A stretch of 64,000 nucleotides of DNA from Streptomyces sp. AW19M42 (GTDB taxonomy: Bacteria > Actinomycetota > Actinomycetes > Streptomycetales > Streptomycetaceae), in assembly GCA_000470535.1 (NCBI GenBank), contig CBRG010000086.1, forward strand, positions 1-64,000, in the 5' to 3' direction. Position numbers and translations under genes: made by a program. The notes below the pieces were generated by a model. That model saw nothing but the letters and a program-made list of their open reading frames with translations. It was not told the DNA's origin and ran no database searches. The first letter of the stretch is position 1. Each line of letters opens with the position of its first letter. Shown piece by piece: positions 27,752-36,987 of the stretch.

Positions 27752-28897
27752 ATGGATGACGTCATGCTCCGGAGCCTCACACCGAGCGTGCTCGGGATCC
27801 TCGTCCGCCGCGGAGCCGACTTCGCGGCGGCCGAGGACGCCGTCCAGGACGCGCTGGCCGAGGCGGTCCGGGTCTGGCCGGCCGACCGGCCGCGGGACCC
27901 GAAGGGCTGGCTGGTCACCGTCGCCTGGCGGCGGTTCCTCGACGCCACCCGGGCGGACGCCGCCCGCCGGCGGCGCGAGGACCTCGTCGAGGAGCGTCCG
28001 GCGCCCGGACCCGCGACCGCGGTGGACGACACGCTCCACCTCTACTTCCTGTGCGCCCACCCGTCCCTGACGCCGTCGTCCGCCGTCGCGCTCACGCTTC
28101 GTGCCGTCGGCGGACTGACCACCCGCCAGATCGCCCAGGCCTACCTGGTGCCGGAGGCGACCATGGCCCAGCGCATCAGCCGGGCCAAACGCACCGTCTC
28201 CGGCGGGAGGTTCGACCGGCCGGGCGATGTCGCCACCGTGCTGCGCGTCCTCTACCTGGTGTTCAACGAGGGGTACTCCGGCGACGTGGACCTGGCCGCC
28301 GAGGCGATCCGGCTCACCCGGCAGCTCGCGGCCGGGATCGACCACCCGGAGGTGGCGGGGCTGCTCGCCCTGATGCTGCTCCACCACGCCCGGCGCGCCG
28401 CCCGGACCGCGTCCGACGGCAGCCTGGTGCCGCTGGCCGAGCAGGACCGGAGCCGGTGGGACACCGCGTTGATCGCCGAGGGGGTCGAGATCCTGCAGAC
28501 GGCCCTCGCCCGTGACCGGCTGGGCGAGTTCCAGGCCCAGGCCGCCGTCGCGGCACTCCACGCCGACGCGCCCAGCGCGCAGGAGACCGACTGGGTGCAG
28601 ATCGTCGAGTGGTACGACGAGCTCGCGCGCCTGACCGACAGCCCGGTCGTCCGGCTCAACCGTGCGGTGGCCGTGGGTCAGGCGGACGGGCCGAGGGCCG
28701 GACTGGCGGCGCTCGCGGCGCTGGACGAATCGCTGCCCCGGTACACCGCGGCGGCCGCGTACCTCCACGAGCGCGACGGCGACCACGCGAGGGCGGCACG
28801 GCTGTACGCGGAGGCGGCCCTGAAGGCGCCCGACCTGGCTGAGCGCGACCACCTGACGCGTCAGGCCGCCCGGCTCAACGCCCTGCGCTCCGGCTGA
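27752..28897 (+). CDS. ECF42-type RNA polymerase sigma factor with C-terminal extension
   Basis: This 381-residue sigma factor has region 2 at the N-terminus (VLGILVRRGADFAAAEDAVQDALAEA), region 4 around residues 105-160 (AVGGLTTRQIAQAYLVPEATMAQRISRAKR) and a long helical C-terminal extension of about 200 residues (NEGYSGDVDLAAEAIRLTRQL; ARLYAEAALKAPD) that replaces an anti-sigma factor in this group. It is co-transcribed with the DGPF gene. Group ECF42 regulators typically control their own DGPF operon. Confidence 0.93.
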   Translation: MDDVMLRSLTPSVLGILVRRGADFAAAEDAVQDALAEAVRVWPADRPRDPKGWLVTVAWRRFLDATRADAARRRREDLVEERPAPGPATAVDDTLHLYFLCAHPSLTPSSAVALTLRAVGGLTTRQIAQAYLVPEATMAQRISRAKRTVSGGRFDRPGDVATVLRVLYLVFNEGYSGDVDLAAEAIRLTRQLAAGIDHPEVAGLLALMLLHHARRAARTASDGSLVPLAEQDRSRWDTALIAEGVEILQTALARDRLGEFQAQAAVAALHADAPSAQETDWVQIVEWYDELARLTDSPVVRLNRAVAVGQADGPRAGLAALAALDESLPRYTAAAAYLHERDGDHARAARLYAEAALKAPDLAERDHLTRQAARLNALRSG

Positions 28898-28948
28898 CGT
28901 CCGGCGAACGGCGCGCTCCGGCCGATACGGGCCACCGGGGCGCGCGGT

Positions 28949-29692
28949 TCACTGTGCGGTCAGGGTCATCTCGAACGAGTACCGGGACGCCCGGTACAGG
29001 TGAGAGCCGAACTCGACCGGGCACCCCGCGTCCCCGAGGACCGTGCGCTCCATGGTGAGCAGGGTGCCGCCGCGGGGCTCGCCCAGCAGCCGGGCCTCCG
29101 GTGCGGTGGCCCGGCGCGCTCCGATGGTCTGCTCTGCGGTGCGCAGTGCGATGCCCGCCCGCCTGAGCAGCTCGTAGAGGCCGTGCCCGGTGAGCTCCTC
29201 CTCCGTCAGGCCCAGGAGGTCCGCCGGCAGATGGTTCTCCATGACCGCTATGGGTTCGTCGTCCGCGTATCGCAGCCGGCGCAGGGCCACGGTGCCGGCA
29301 CCGGGTTCGATCTTGAGGGCGGCGGCGATCCTGTCGGAGGCGGGCACGGTCAGCATTGACAGCAGGTCGGTGCGCGGCCGCCGGCCATCGCGTTTGAGAT
29401 CCTCGAACAGACTGGTGAGCTCGATCTGCCTGCGTACCCGGTTGTTGACGACCTGGGTGCCGACCCCCCGCTTGCGGGCGAGCAGTCCCTTGTCCACCAG
29501 ATGCTGCATGGCCTGGCGCATGGTCGGCCGGGAGAGCCCGAACTGGTCGGCCAGCGCGATCTCGTTCTCCAGCCGCGTCCCCGGTGCCAACGTGCCTGAC
29601 TCGATGAGTTGTTGAAGCTGCTGTGCGACCTGGAAGTACAGCGGTACCGGGCTGCTCCGGTCGATGGTGATCAGCCTGGTGATCGACTCCAC
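28949..29692 (-). CDS. GntR/HutC family regulator
   Basis: This 247-residue regulator has a GntR winged helix (about 15-83; LENEIALADQFGLSRPTMRQAMQHL) and a UTRA ligand-binding domain (about 100-240). The GTG at 29692 is preceded by GAGGAG at ideal distance and gives the usual family length; longer upstream starts add low-quality sequence. It lies downstream of an F420-dependent oxidoreductase on the same strand, with about 210 bp between them that include a possible operator. Confidence 0.88.
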   Translation of the reverse strand: MESITRLITIDRSSPVPLYFQVAQQLQQLIESGTLAPGTRLENEIALADQFGLSRPTMRQAMQHLVDKGLLARKRGVGTQVVNNRVRRQIELTSLFEDLKRDGRRPRTDLLSMLTVPASDRIAAALKIEPGAGTVALRRLRYADDEPIAVMENHLPADLLGLTEEELTGHGLYELLRRAGIALRTAEQTIGARRATAPEARLLGEPRGGTLLTMERTVLGDAGCPVEFGSHLYRASRYSFEMTLTAQ

Positions 29693-29762
29693 GTCGGGCT
29701 CCTCAGAACGTTCTGCCACGAAATCAGTATGCCGCACGTTCGACTCTAGCTCTGTACGTATA

Positions 29763-29792
29763 TATGTCAGAACAAATACTGTCCTGGACATA
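29763..29792. promoter_or_regulatory. Possible GntR operator (TATGTC-N18-GACATA)
   Basis: The inverted arms TATGTC (29763-29768) and GACATA (29787-29792) lie in an AT-rich patch about 70 bp upstream of the GntR start. The spacing is wide, so this is a weak candidate for autoregulation. Confidence 0.3.
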
Positions 29793-29901
29793 CGGTCCGG
29801 CCCCCTGCCTCCCGCCCCGTACCGGTGCAGACGGGGGCGCGGGGGAGAGGGAGGGGCCGGACGAGGCCTGCCGTGGCGCAGGATCCTGCGGTGCGGGTGG
29901 C

Positions 29902-30825
29902 TCAGCCGGCCAGCTCTCCCAGCAGTGCCCACGTCCGGTGCCGGTCGGCCTCCCCGGCCAGGTCCGTACCCGAGAACACCACCTCGGTGGCCCCGGCGTC
30001 CCGGTAGCGCTGGACCTCGGCGGCGACCGTCCGCTCGTCGCCGATCACGGCCACGTCGGCGGCTCGATTCCCGCCGGACAGTTCCACGACCCGTGCGTAG
30101 GAGGGGATCTGCTCGTAGAAGGCGAGCTGCTCGGTGGCCGTCGCGCGCGCGGCGTCGGGGTCACTCGTGACCACCCCGTGCACCAGCGCCACGATCCGGG
30201 GCGCCGGACGGCCCGCGTTCCGCGCCGCCGCGGTGACGGCCGGCACGATGTGCTCGGCCAGGGCCCGGGGTCCGGCGAGATAGGGCAGGATCCCGTCCGC
30301 CAGCTCGCCGCTGACGCGCAGCGCCTGCGGGCCCATCGCGGCGACGAGCAGCGGCACGCCCGCCTCCGCCCCGGGCACGTGCGCGGGAACCGGCGTGCTC
30401 GCGGTGAGCAGTTCGCCGTGGAAGTCGGCGGTGCCGGTCTCGGTGAGCTGCCGCAGCGCGGTCAGGAACTCCCGCAGACGGGCGATGGGCCGCTCGTACG
30501 GGATGCCGAAGCCCCCCTCGGTCAGCAGTCTGGTGCCGAGCGCCAGTCCCAGGTGGTAGCGGCCGTGCGTGGCCGCCTGTGCGGTCAGGGCCTGGCTGGA
30601 CACGATCAGCGGGTGGCGGCCGAAGACGGGGATCGCGGATGTGCCCACGTCGATGCCGGGCACCTCCCGTCCGACGATCGCCGCGAGCTGAGGCGAGTCG
30701 GCCCCGAAGGTCTGCCCGAACCAGGCGGACCGCAGCCCTGCGGCCGCGGCCTCCGCGGCAAGGCGCACGCTGGCATCGATCTGGTTGCCGGTGCCGGTCG
30801 CACCGATGGCTACTCCAACAGTCAT
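29902..30825 (-). CDS. LLM-class F420-dependent oxidoreductase
   Basis: This 307-residue luciferase-like TIM-barrel oxidoreductase is of the coenzyme F420 kind. Landmarks are RSAWFGQTFGADSPQLAAIVGREVPGID, HGRYHLGLALG and VPLLVAAMGPQALRVSGELADG. It would transfer hydride from F420H2 to an unidentified substrate in the cytoplasm. ATG at 30825. It is divergent from the GAPDH gene, with a gap of 171 bp. Confidence 0.92.
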   Translation of the reverse strand: MTVGVAIGATGTGNQIDASVRLAAEAAAAGLRSAWFGQTFGADSPQLAAIVGREVPGIDVGTSAIPVFGRHPLIVSSQALTAQAATHGRYHLGLALGTRLLTEGGFGIPYERPIARLREFLTALRQLTETGTADFHGELLTASTPVPAHVPGAEAGVPLLVAAMGPQALRVSGELADGILPYLAGPRALAEHIVPAVTAAARNAGRPAPRIVALVHGVVTSDPDAARATATEQLAFYEQIPSYARVVELSGGNRAADVAVIGDERTVAAEVQRYRDAGATEVVFSGTDLAGEADRHRTWALLGELAG

Positions 30826-30996
30826 GTCAGTTCAGAACCAGCCGAGTTGAATACGCATTCCGCGTCCTTCATGACGACTTCGTGTCCGCCGTGTGTACGC
30901 GGACGAGGCCGGGACGCGGCGGCGGGGGAACCGTCTCGATGATCAGAACAACAGCGGGTTACCATATGAGCGCCCCCTAGCTCGAAAGATAAACCT

Positions 30997-32442
30997 GTGA
31001 CTGTCAATGACGACTCGTTCACCAACTGGAAGAACCGCGAGGAGATCGCGGAGTCGATGATCCCGATCATCGGGAAGCTGCACCGGGAGCGGGACGTCAC
31101 CGTCCTGCTGCACAGCCGCTCCCTGGTGAACAAGTCGGTGGTCAGCATCCTCAAGACCCACCGGTTCGCCCGGCAGATCGCCGGTGAGGAGCTCTCGGTC
31201 ACCGAGACGCTGCCGTTCCTGAAGGCGCTCACCACCCTCGACCTCGGCCCGTCCCAGATCGACATCGGCATGCTCGCCGCGACGTACCGGACCGACGACC
31301 GGGGCCTCTGCGAGGCGGAGTTCACCGCCGGGGCCGTCGCGGGCGCCACCGGGGCCGACAAGATCGAGCGCCGCGAGCCGCGCGATGTCGTCCTCTACGG
31401 GTTCGGCCGCATCGGCCGCCTCGTGGCCCGGCTGCTCATCGAGAAGGCGGGCTCCGGCAACGGGCTCCGGCTGCGTGCCATCGTCGTCCGCAAGGCCGCC
31501 GGCCAGGACATCGTCAAGCGCGCCTCGCTGCTGCGCCGCGACTCGATCCACGGCCAGTTCCAGGGCACGATCACCGTCGACGAGGCGAACAACAAGATCA
31601 TCGCCAACGGCAACGAGATCAAGGTGATCTACTCCGACGACCCGACGACGGTGGACTACACGGCGTACGGCATCAAGGACGCCGTCCTCATCGACAACAC
31701 CGGCAGGTGGCGCGACCGCGAGGGGCTGTCCCAGCACCTGCGCCCCGGCATCGCCAAGGTCGTCCTCACCGCACCGGGCAAGGGCGACGTCCCCAATGTC
31801 GTCCACGGCGTCAACCACGACATGATCAAGCCGGACGAGCCGATCATCTCCTGCGCCTCCTGCACCACCAACGCGATCGTCCCGCCGCTGAAGGCGATGG
31901 CGGACGAGTACGGCGTCCTGCGCGGTCACGTGGAGACGATCCACTCGTTCACCAACGACCAGAACCTGCTGGACAACTACCACAGCTCCGACCGGCGCGG
32001 CCGTTCGGCACCGCTCAACATGGTCATCACCGAGACCGGTGCGGCGTCCGCCGTGGCCAAGGCGCTGCCGGACCTCGACGCGACGATCACCGGAAGCTCG
32101 ATCCGGGTTCCGGTGCCGGACGTCTCGATCGCGATCCTCAGCCTGAAGCTCGGCCGTGAGACGACCCGCGCGGAGGTCCTCGACCACCTCCGCGAGGTGT
32201 CGCTGACCTCGCCGCTCAAGCGCCAGATCGACTTCACCACCGCCCCGGACGCGGTCTCCAGCGACTTCATCGGCTCGCGCCACGCCTCCATCGTGGACGC
32301 AGGCCCCACCCAGGTCGAGGGCGACAACGCGATCCTCTACCTCTGGTACGACAACGAGTTCGGCTACTCCTGCCAGGTCGTCCGGGTCGTCCAGCACGTC
32401 TCCGGGGTGGAGTACCCGACTTTCCCCGTCCCCGTGCTCTGA
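30997..32442 (+). CDS. gap: Glyceraldehyde-3-phosphate dehydrogenase, long form
   Basis: This 481-residue dehydrogenase has an N-terminal extension of about 125 residues before the NAD-binding motif YGFGRIGRLV (GFGRIG from about 134). The catalytic Cys is about residue 289 in SCASCTTNAIVPP, and the partner His is in HSFTNDQNLLD. Ordinary bacterial GAPDH is about 335 residues, so the extra domain (NREEIAESMIPIIGKLHRERDVTVLLHSRSLV, given here by its ends) is distinctive of the long form also found in other actinomycetes. GTG start at 30997 has only a weak ribosome site. It is probably cytoplasmic, with a non-standard role. Confidence 0.93.
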   Translation: MTVNDDSFTNWKNREEIAESMIPIIGKLHRERDVTVLLHSRSLVNKSVVSILKTHRFARQIAGEELSVTETLPFLKALTTLDLGPSQIDIGMLAATYRTDDRGLCEAEFTAGAVAGATGADKIERREPRDVVLYGFGRIGRLVARLLIEKAGSGNGLRLRAIVVRKAAGQDIVKRASLLRRDSIHGQFQGTITVDEANNKIIANGNEIKVIYSDDPTTVDYTAYGIKDAVLIDNTGRWRDREGLSQHLRPGIAKVVLTAPGKGDVPNVVHGVNHDMIKPDEPIISCASCTTNAIVPPLKAMADEYGVLRGHVETIHSFTNDQNLLDNYHSSDRRGRSAPLNMVITETGAASAVAKALPDLDATITGSSIRVPVPDVSIAILSLKLGRETTRAEVLDHLREVSLTSPLKRQIDFTTAPDAVSSDFIGSRHASIVDAGPTQVEGDNAILYLWYDNEFGYSCQVVRVVQHVSGVEYPTFPVPVL

Positions 32443-32766
32443 CCCCGGCTGTGGGTTCCGCAGCTTCGCGAGCACTTCCGCGTAATCGTGAGCAACGGTA
32501 ACGTTCGGTAGCGGTCAGTTGGTGGCTGTCGACGATCTTCTGTATGCGCCCGGAGACGCAGCCCAGTGAGCAGCCGGCGGCGGCTCGTTGATGGTGGTTG
32601 GCGCACCTGTTGAAGACGGTGATGCCCGGAACGTTTCAGGGTTTCGGGGTTTCGGGCATCACCGCAAGCGGGGCACCCGCTGCATCAGTTGGAGACGCCA
32701 GCAGTGAAGGTCAGGGCCGGGGCGCAGGGCTTCAACTGTGCGGGGCCCGTCTCGCGCGCTCGGTCG
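32443..32766. other. Intergenic stretch between convergent genes
   Basis: No gene is supported in these 324 bases. They contain one strong hairpin, listed separately. Confidence 0.5.
32617..32664. terminator. Hairpin with 12-bp stem, between convergent genes
   Basis: CGGTGATGCCCG (32617-32628) and CGGGCATCACCG (32653-32664) pair perfectly around a 24-base loop, between the gap gene and the convergent inhibitor gene. Confidence 0.55.
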
Positions 32767-33303
32767 TCAGCTGATGTAGTAGGAACTGGCCCTGTCGTTC
32801 CAGTTGCCGGCCGGGCAGTCGCCTGTTCCTCCTCCGCCGAGGAAGGAGCACTTGTCGATGTACGTGGTGGAGGCTCCGGTGAAGTTCGTCCCCTCGAAGA
32901 GCTTGACGTCGCACTGGTTCGCGGTCTGGACGGACGTGACGGAGTCGTTCATGTTCAACCCGTTGGGATACCAGGTGTTGTCGCCGAGGTTGCCGTCGTA
33001 GTACTCCACCGTGCTGGTCTCCGCCGAACAGGCATGGCTGCCGGTCAGGACCTTGTAGCCCCCTCCCCCCTGGAAGTTGTACCAGTTGTAGAGGTAGACC
33101 AGATCCAACTCCGCTGACGCCGACACGTGCTGCTTCAAGGCGGCTTCGTTCTCGAAGCAGGCGGACCGGCCTGTGCTCAGGCTTGTCGAGCAGTACGACC
33201 CGGTCGAGGCCGTCGGTGTGAGTTCCGTCCCGGGTGAGGCCGAAGCCGGTGTCGCGATCAGCACGATGCTGATGACGAACAGACTGCCGATGAGCTTTCT
33301 CAT
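32767..33303 (-). CDS. Secreted peptidase inhibitor I36-like (beta/gamma-crystallin type)
   Basis: This 178-residue exported protein has a signal peptide (MRKLIGSLFVISIVLIATPASA, given by its ends MRKL and PASA). The mature part is rich in Tyr, Gly and Cys with two crystallin-like repeats: VYLYNWYNFQGGGGYKVL and DVKLFEGTNFTGASTTY, ending DRASSYYIS. This matches the streptomycete I36 inhibitor family that blocks metalloproteases. The ATG at 33303 follows GGAAAA. It is divergent from the second AfsR-like regulator, which might control it. Confidence 0.8.
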   Translation of the reverse strand: MRKLIGSLFVISIVLIATPASASPGTELTPTASTGSYCSTSLSTGRSACFENEAALKQHVSASAELDLVYLYNWYNFQGGGGYKVLTGSHACSAETSTVEYYDGNLGDNTWYPNGLNMNDSVTSVQTANQCDVKLFEGTNFTGASTTYIDKCSFLGGGGTGDCPAGNWNDRASSYYIS

Positions 33304-33573
33304 TGTTTTCCGTCCTCTGTGTTGATGCTCCGTGCGAGGAAGAGGGATCTCGCTTCCCTCCTCGCCTGATCGGCGATCGACCACCGGCCGGGGTCGTGCG
33401 GGGCAGGGGCGGCGTGCCCTTGCCAGTGACCGGGATGGGTGGCGATGTCGATGACCTTCTCGTGAGCCGTCACCATGTCGTCATCACCGCGTCACCACCG
33501 GCGTTGAGGGACCATTTTCCGCGCACGCTATGCTCCGACGGGTTACCTTGGGTGACGGGGGGCGGTTCGGGGG

Positions 33574-36435
33574 ATGGACTTTCGCGTACTGGGCACGCTT
33601 GAGGTCCGGACGGGCCAGGAACGGTTACCGGTGCCGGGAGCGCGGCGGCAGCGGGTGCTGGCCGCGTTGCTGCTGGCACCGAACTCGGTGGTGCCGCTGT
33701 CCAGGCTCGCGGACATGACCTGGGACGACGAGCCGCCCGTGACTGCAGTGAAGCAGTTGCAGAACTCGGTGTCGGCGCTGCGTGAGCGGTTGGGCGACAC
33801 CGCACAGCGGCTCATCCGTACCGAGGACACCGGCTACCTGATCCGCGTCGGGGAACAGGACCTCGACTCGCTCCGGTTCGCCGCTGGAGTCGCCGAGAGC
33901 CGTCGCCACGCAGCCGAGGGAAGACTGCATCAGGCGGTCGCGGAGATCCGAACAGCACTGGACCTCTGGCGCGGGACCGCGCTTGAGGGTTTAGGCACCG
34001 CAGCGCTGACCAGATCCGCCGCACGGCTGGACGAGCAGCGACTCAGCGCGCTGGAACTGTCTGTCACATGGCAGCTGGAACTGGGCGAGCACCACCAGGT
34101 CGCCGATGACCTGGCAGATCTCGTGCACGACCATCCACTGCGCGAGACCCTGCACACGCTGTCGATGGAGGCGCTGGTCCACTGCGGACGACGCGCGGAC
34201 GCGCTGCACGTCTTCCATCGCCTCAGAATCCGCCTCGCCGAAGAACTCGGAGTCGACCCCGGGCCGGATGTGCGGCGCCTGCATGAGCGGATCCTGCGCG
34301 GTGAACAACCCAGGTCCCGCCCGGACCATCGCACTCAGGGCGTCCACCGCATGCCCGCCATGAGACAGCCGGGGTCTCTCGCCCCGTCAGTGCCCCGTCA
34401 ACTTCCGCAAGCGGTCCGAGACTTCGTTGGCCGGGCTGATCACCTGGACGCGCTCGACGCCCTGCTACCGCCGGTCGCCGGGCAGGCCGTGGTGATCTCC
34501 GCACTCGACGGCTCGGGCGGAGTAGGCAAGACGACGCTCGCGGTGCACTGGGCCCACCGCGTCCAGGACCGGTTCCCCGACGGCACACTCCACACGAATC
34601 TTCGCGGTTACGGTCCCGGCAAGCCCGCGCATCCGGAAGAGATCCTCGACGACTTCCTGGTCGCGCTCGGCGTACACCCGGCGGCGGTACCTGCTGGGAC
34701 CGGCGCCCGCTCGGGACTCTTCCGCACACTCGTGGCGGGACGGCGCATGCTGATCGTGCTGGACAACGCCCACAGCGCCGAGCAGGTCCGGCCGCTGCTG
34801 CCCGGAGCACCCGGCTGCATGGTGGTGGTGACCAGCCGTGACAGCCTGACCGGCCTGGTGGTCACCGAAGCCGCGCAACGGCTCACCCTCGACGTGCTCG
34901 CCCCGTCCGAGGCGCTGGACCTGGTCATCGGCGTCATCGGTCCTTCCCGAGCCCAGGCGGAACCCGCCGCGGTGGAGAACCTCATCCAGCTGTGTGCGCG
35001 GCTGCCTCTGGCGCTGCGGATCGCCGCGGGGCGCGCAGCTGCGTACGAAAACGTCTCCGTCGCCGACATCGTCGGTGAGCTCGCCGACGAGAACTCCAAG
35101 CTCGACGCGCTGAGCTGGGGCCGCGACCCCTACGCGGCGGTCCGCAGCGTGCTCGCCTGGTCCTACGATCAACTGACGACCGGGCAGGCGAACCTGTTCC
35201 GGCGCCTGGGCCTGCACCCGGGCCCGGACATCTCGACACCCGCGGCCGCAGCCCTCGCGCATCGGCCACCACGCCGGACACGGCAACTGCTCAACGCGCT
35301 GGCCGACGCACACCTCATCGAACCCATCGCACACGACCGATACCGTTTCCACGACCTTCTGCGCGCCTACGCGGAAGAATTGTCCGGTGAGCACGACACC
35401 GAGGATCAGCGGCGCGACGCCCTCGACGCCATGCTCACCTGGTACAGCCACACCGCTCACACCGCCGACCGCCGGCTCTACCCGACCTGCACACGCGTGG
35501 TGACGACCGTCGCAGAGCCCGACCACCCCCTGCCCCTGGCCGACCGTGACGCTGCCTGGACCTGGTTCACCGACGAACGCGCCAACCTGATCGCCGCTCT
35601 GTACCACGCGGTGGACCGCACCATGGACGACCACGCCCTGTACCTCGTCGACGCTCTCGGCTTCCTCGTGCTCATGGGCGGCTGGGAGGAACGCGTCGGT
35701 ACTGCCAGCGCGGGTCTGCACGCAGCACGGCGGTCCGGTCGAACCGTCCACGAAGCGAACGCCCTACTCGCCCGCGGCGAGGCGCTGGCGCACCTGCAGC
35801 ACCCCGACGCGCAGTCGGACCTCACTTGCGCTTGCCGACTCGCCCAGGACGCCGGCAACGTCCACGTCCAGATCGCCGCCCGCATCGAACTCGGCCAGCT
35901 ACTGCGCCGCCAGACCCGCCTCGTCGAAGCGCAGCACCACCTTGACGAAGCCCGCCTGCTCAGCAGAGGATTCGACACCGGCCGGTGGGAAGCGGTGGCG
36001 GAAGGCCAACTCGCCAACCTCCATACCGACCTCGGAAACTACCAGCAGGCCATCGACTGCGGCACACGCAGCGCGGCACTGCGCCACCAACTTGGCGACA
36101 CCGACGGCGAAGCATGCGCTCTCGCGGCCATCGCCGTTGGCTGGCAGGGCATCGGCGACCACGACACAGCGATCGTTCACTGCCGACACGCCATCGCACT
36201 CGGCCGCGCGTCCCTGGGCAGCCAGGAAGAAACCCTCGCCTGGCCTCTCACCGTTCTCGCCACCTCGCTGCAAAGCCTCGGCCGCGCGAGTGAGGCAGTC
36301 GACTGCTGGCAGGAAGCAGCCTCCATCTACACAGACCGGGGACTGGAGGCCGACGCTGCCGCCCTGCACCACCACATCCGAGCAGCAGGCCAACTGCCTG
36401 CCCTACCTCCCGCACGCGGGTCCGCCGACCACTGA
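33574..36435 (+). CDS. AfsR/SARP-type regulator with NB-ARC and TPR domains (copy 2)
   Basis: This 953-residue regulator has the same order as AfsR: winged helix (about 1-90, MDFRVLGTLEVRTG), activation domain (90-245), NB-ARC with P-loop GSGGVGKTT near residues 313-321, and TPR repeats to the end. It is only family-level similar to the copy at 21443-24334. ATG at 33574 is preceded by a G-rich tract rather than a clear GGAGG. It is divergent from a secreted inhibitor gene. Confidence 0.92.
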   Translation: MDFRVLGTLEVRTGQERLPVPGARRQRVLAALLLAPNSVVPLSRLADMTWDDEPPVTAVKQLQNSVSALRERLGDTAQRLIRTEDTGYLIRVGEQDLDSLRFAAGVAESRRHAAEGRLHQAVAEIRTALDLWRGTALEGLGTAALTRSAARLDEQRLSALELSVTWQLELGEHHQVADDLADLVHDHPLRETLHTLSMEALVHCGRRADALHVFHRLRIRLAEELGVDPGPDVRRLHERILRGEQPRSRPDHRTQGVHRMPAMRQPGSLAPSVPRQLPQAVRDFVGRADHLDALDALLPPVAGQAVVISALDGSGGVGKTTLAVHWAHRVQDRFPDGTLHTNLRGYGPGKPAHPEEILDDFLVALGVHPAAVPAGTGARSGLFRTLVAGRRMLIVLDNAHSAEQVRPLLPGAPGCMVVVTSRDSLTGLVVTEAAQRLTLDVLAPSEALDLVIGVIGPSRAQAEPAAVENLIQLCARLPLALRIAAGRAAAYENVSVADIVGELADENSKLDALSWGRDPYAAVRSVLAWSYDQLTTGQANLFRRLGLHPGPDISTPAAAALAHRPPRRTRQLLNALADAHLIEPIAHDRYRFHDLLRAYAEELSGEHDTEDQRRDALDAMLTWYSHTAHTADRRLYPTCTRVVTTVAEPDHPLPLADRDAAWTWFTDERANLIAALYHAVDRTMDDHALYLVDALGFLVLMGGWEERVGTASAGLHAARRSGRTVHEANALLARGEALAHLQHPDAQSDLTCACRLAQDAGNVHVQIAARIELGQLLRRQTRLVEAQHHLDEARLLSRGFDTGRWEAVAEGQLANLHTDLGNYQQAIDCGTRSAALRHQLGDTDGEACALAAIAVGWQGIGDHDTAIVHCRHAIALGRASLGSQEETLAWPLTVLATSLQSLGRASEAVDCWQEAASIYTDRGLEADAAALHHHIRAAGQLPALPPARGSADH

Positions 36436-36987
36436 CGGTGCCTGGGGAAGACATCAGCCCCGGCACGGGCCGCCAGGGCTGATCTGTTCCCAGCTCACAG
36501 TGGGAGCCGACAACTGTCCTTACATCACTACAGGTCGCAGTCCCGGCCACCGGCCAGATCAACTGAGGCGCGACAATCTGTTACTCAGGAGGGTGCGTCG
36601 GAGATCTGCTCGGCGAGCTGCGCTTCGAACCACTACCAACAGTTACTGCCGCTTGAATCCCGGCAGCCGACTCTGCTCATGATCAGCCGACGCGTGCAGT
36701 GCTCATCGTGCGCGGAAATCGGTGTTCCCGCAGGATCCGCTGCTCATGAAGCCGCGCTCCCTGCACGCAGGCTCCGCGACTCCGTGGACACTTCCGGCGG
36801 CGGACATGACCGCCTCCCGGCCGGCCCCGCAGAGGGCGGCCGTGCCGGAGGGGCCGGGGATGCATACGAATGAATGACCGACTGTCCTACGAATTGCCCT
36901 GAGATGGCCTGGGACGCAACATGTAAATCACCTCGGCGGGAGGGGCCCGGCCCAGCCGCTCGCGGCCCTCGACGACGGAGGACCTGG
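36436..36987. other. 552-bp gap without recognisable gene
   Basis: Short open frames exist on both strands but have poor codon bias and no recognisable products. The last 100 bases should hold the dhaK promoter; GGAGG lies directly before the dhaK start. Nothing else was supported. Confidence 0.5.

Noticed and set aside
30943..32475. Long minus-strand frame opposite gap
   Set aside because: Antisense shadow with Val/Asp/Arg-rich product; GAPDH catalytic motifs are on the plus strand.
36679..36873. Short frame before dhaK
   Set aside because: No ribosome site, no family match and poor codon bias.
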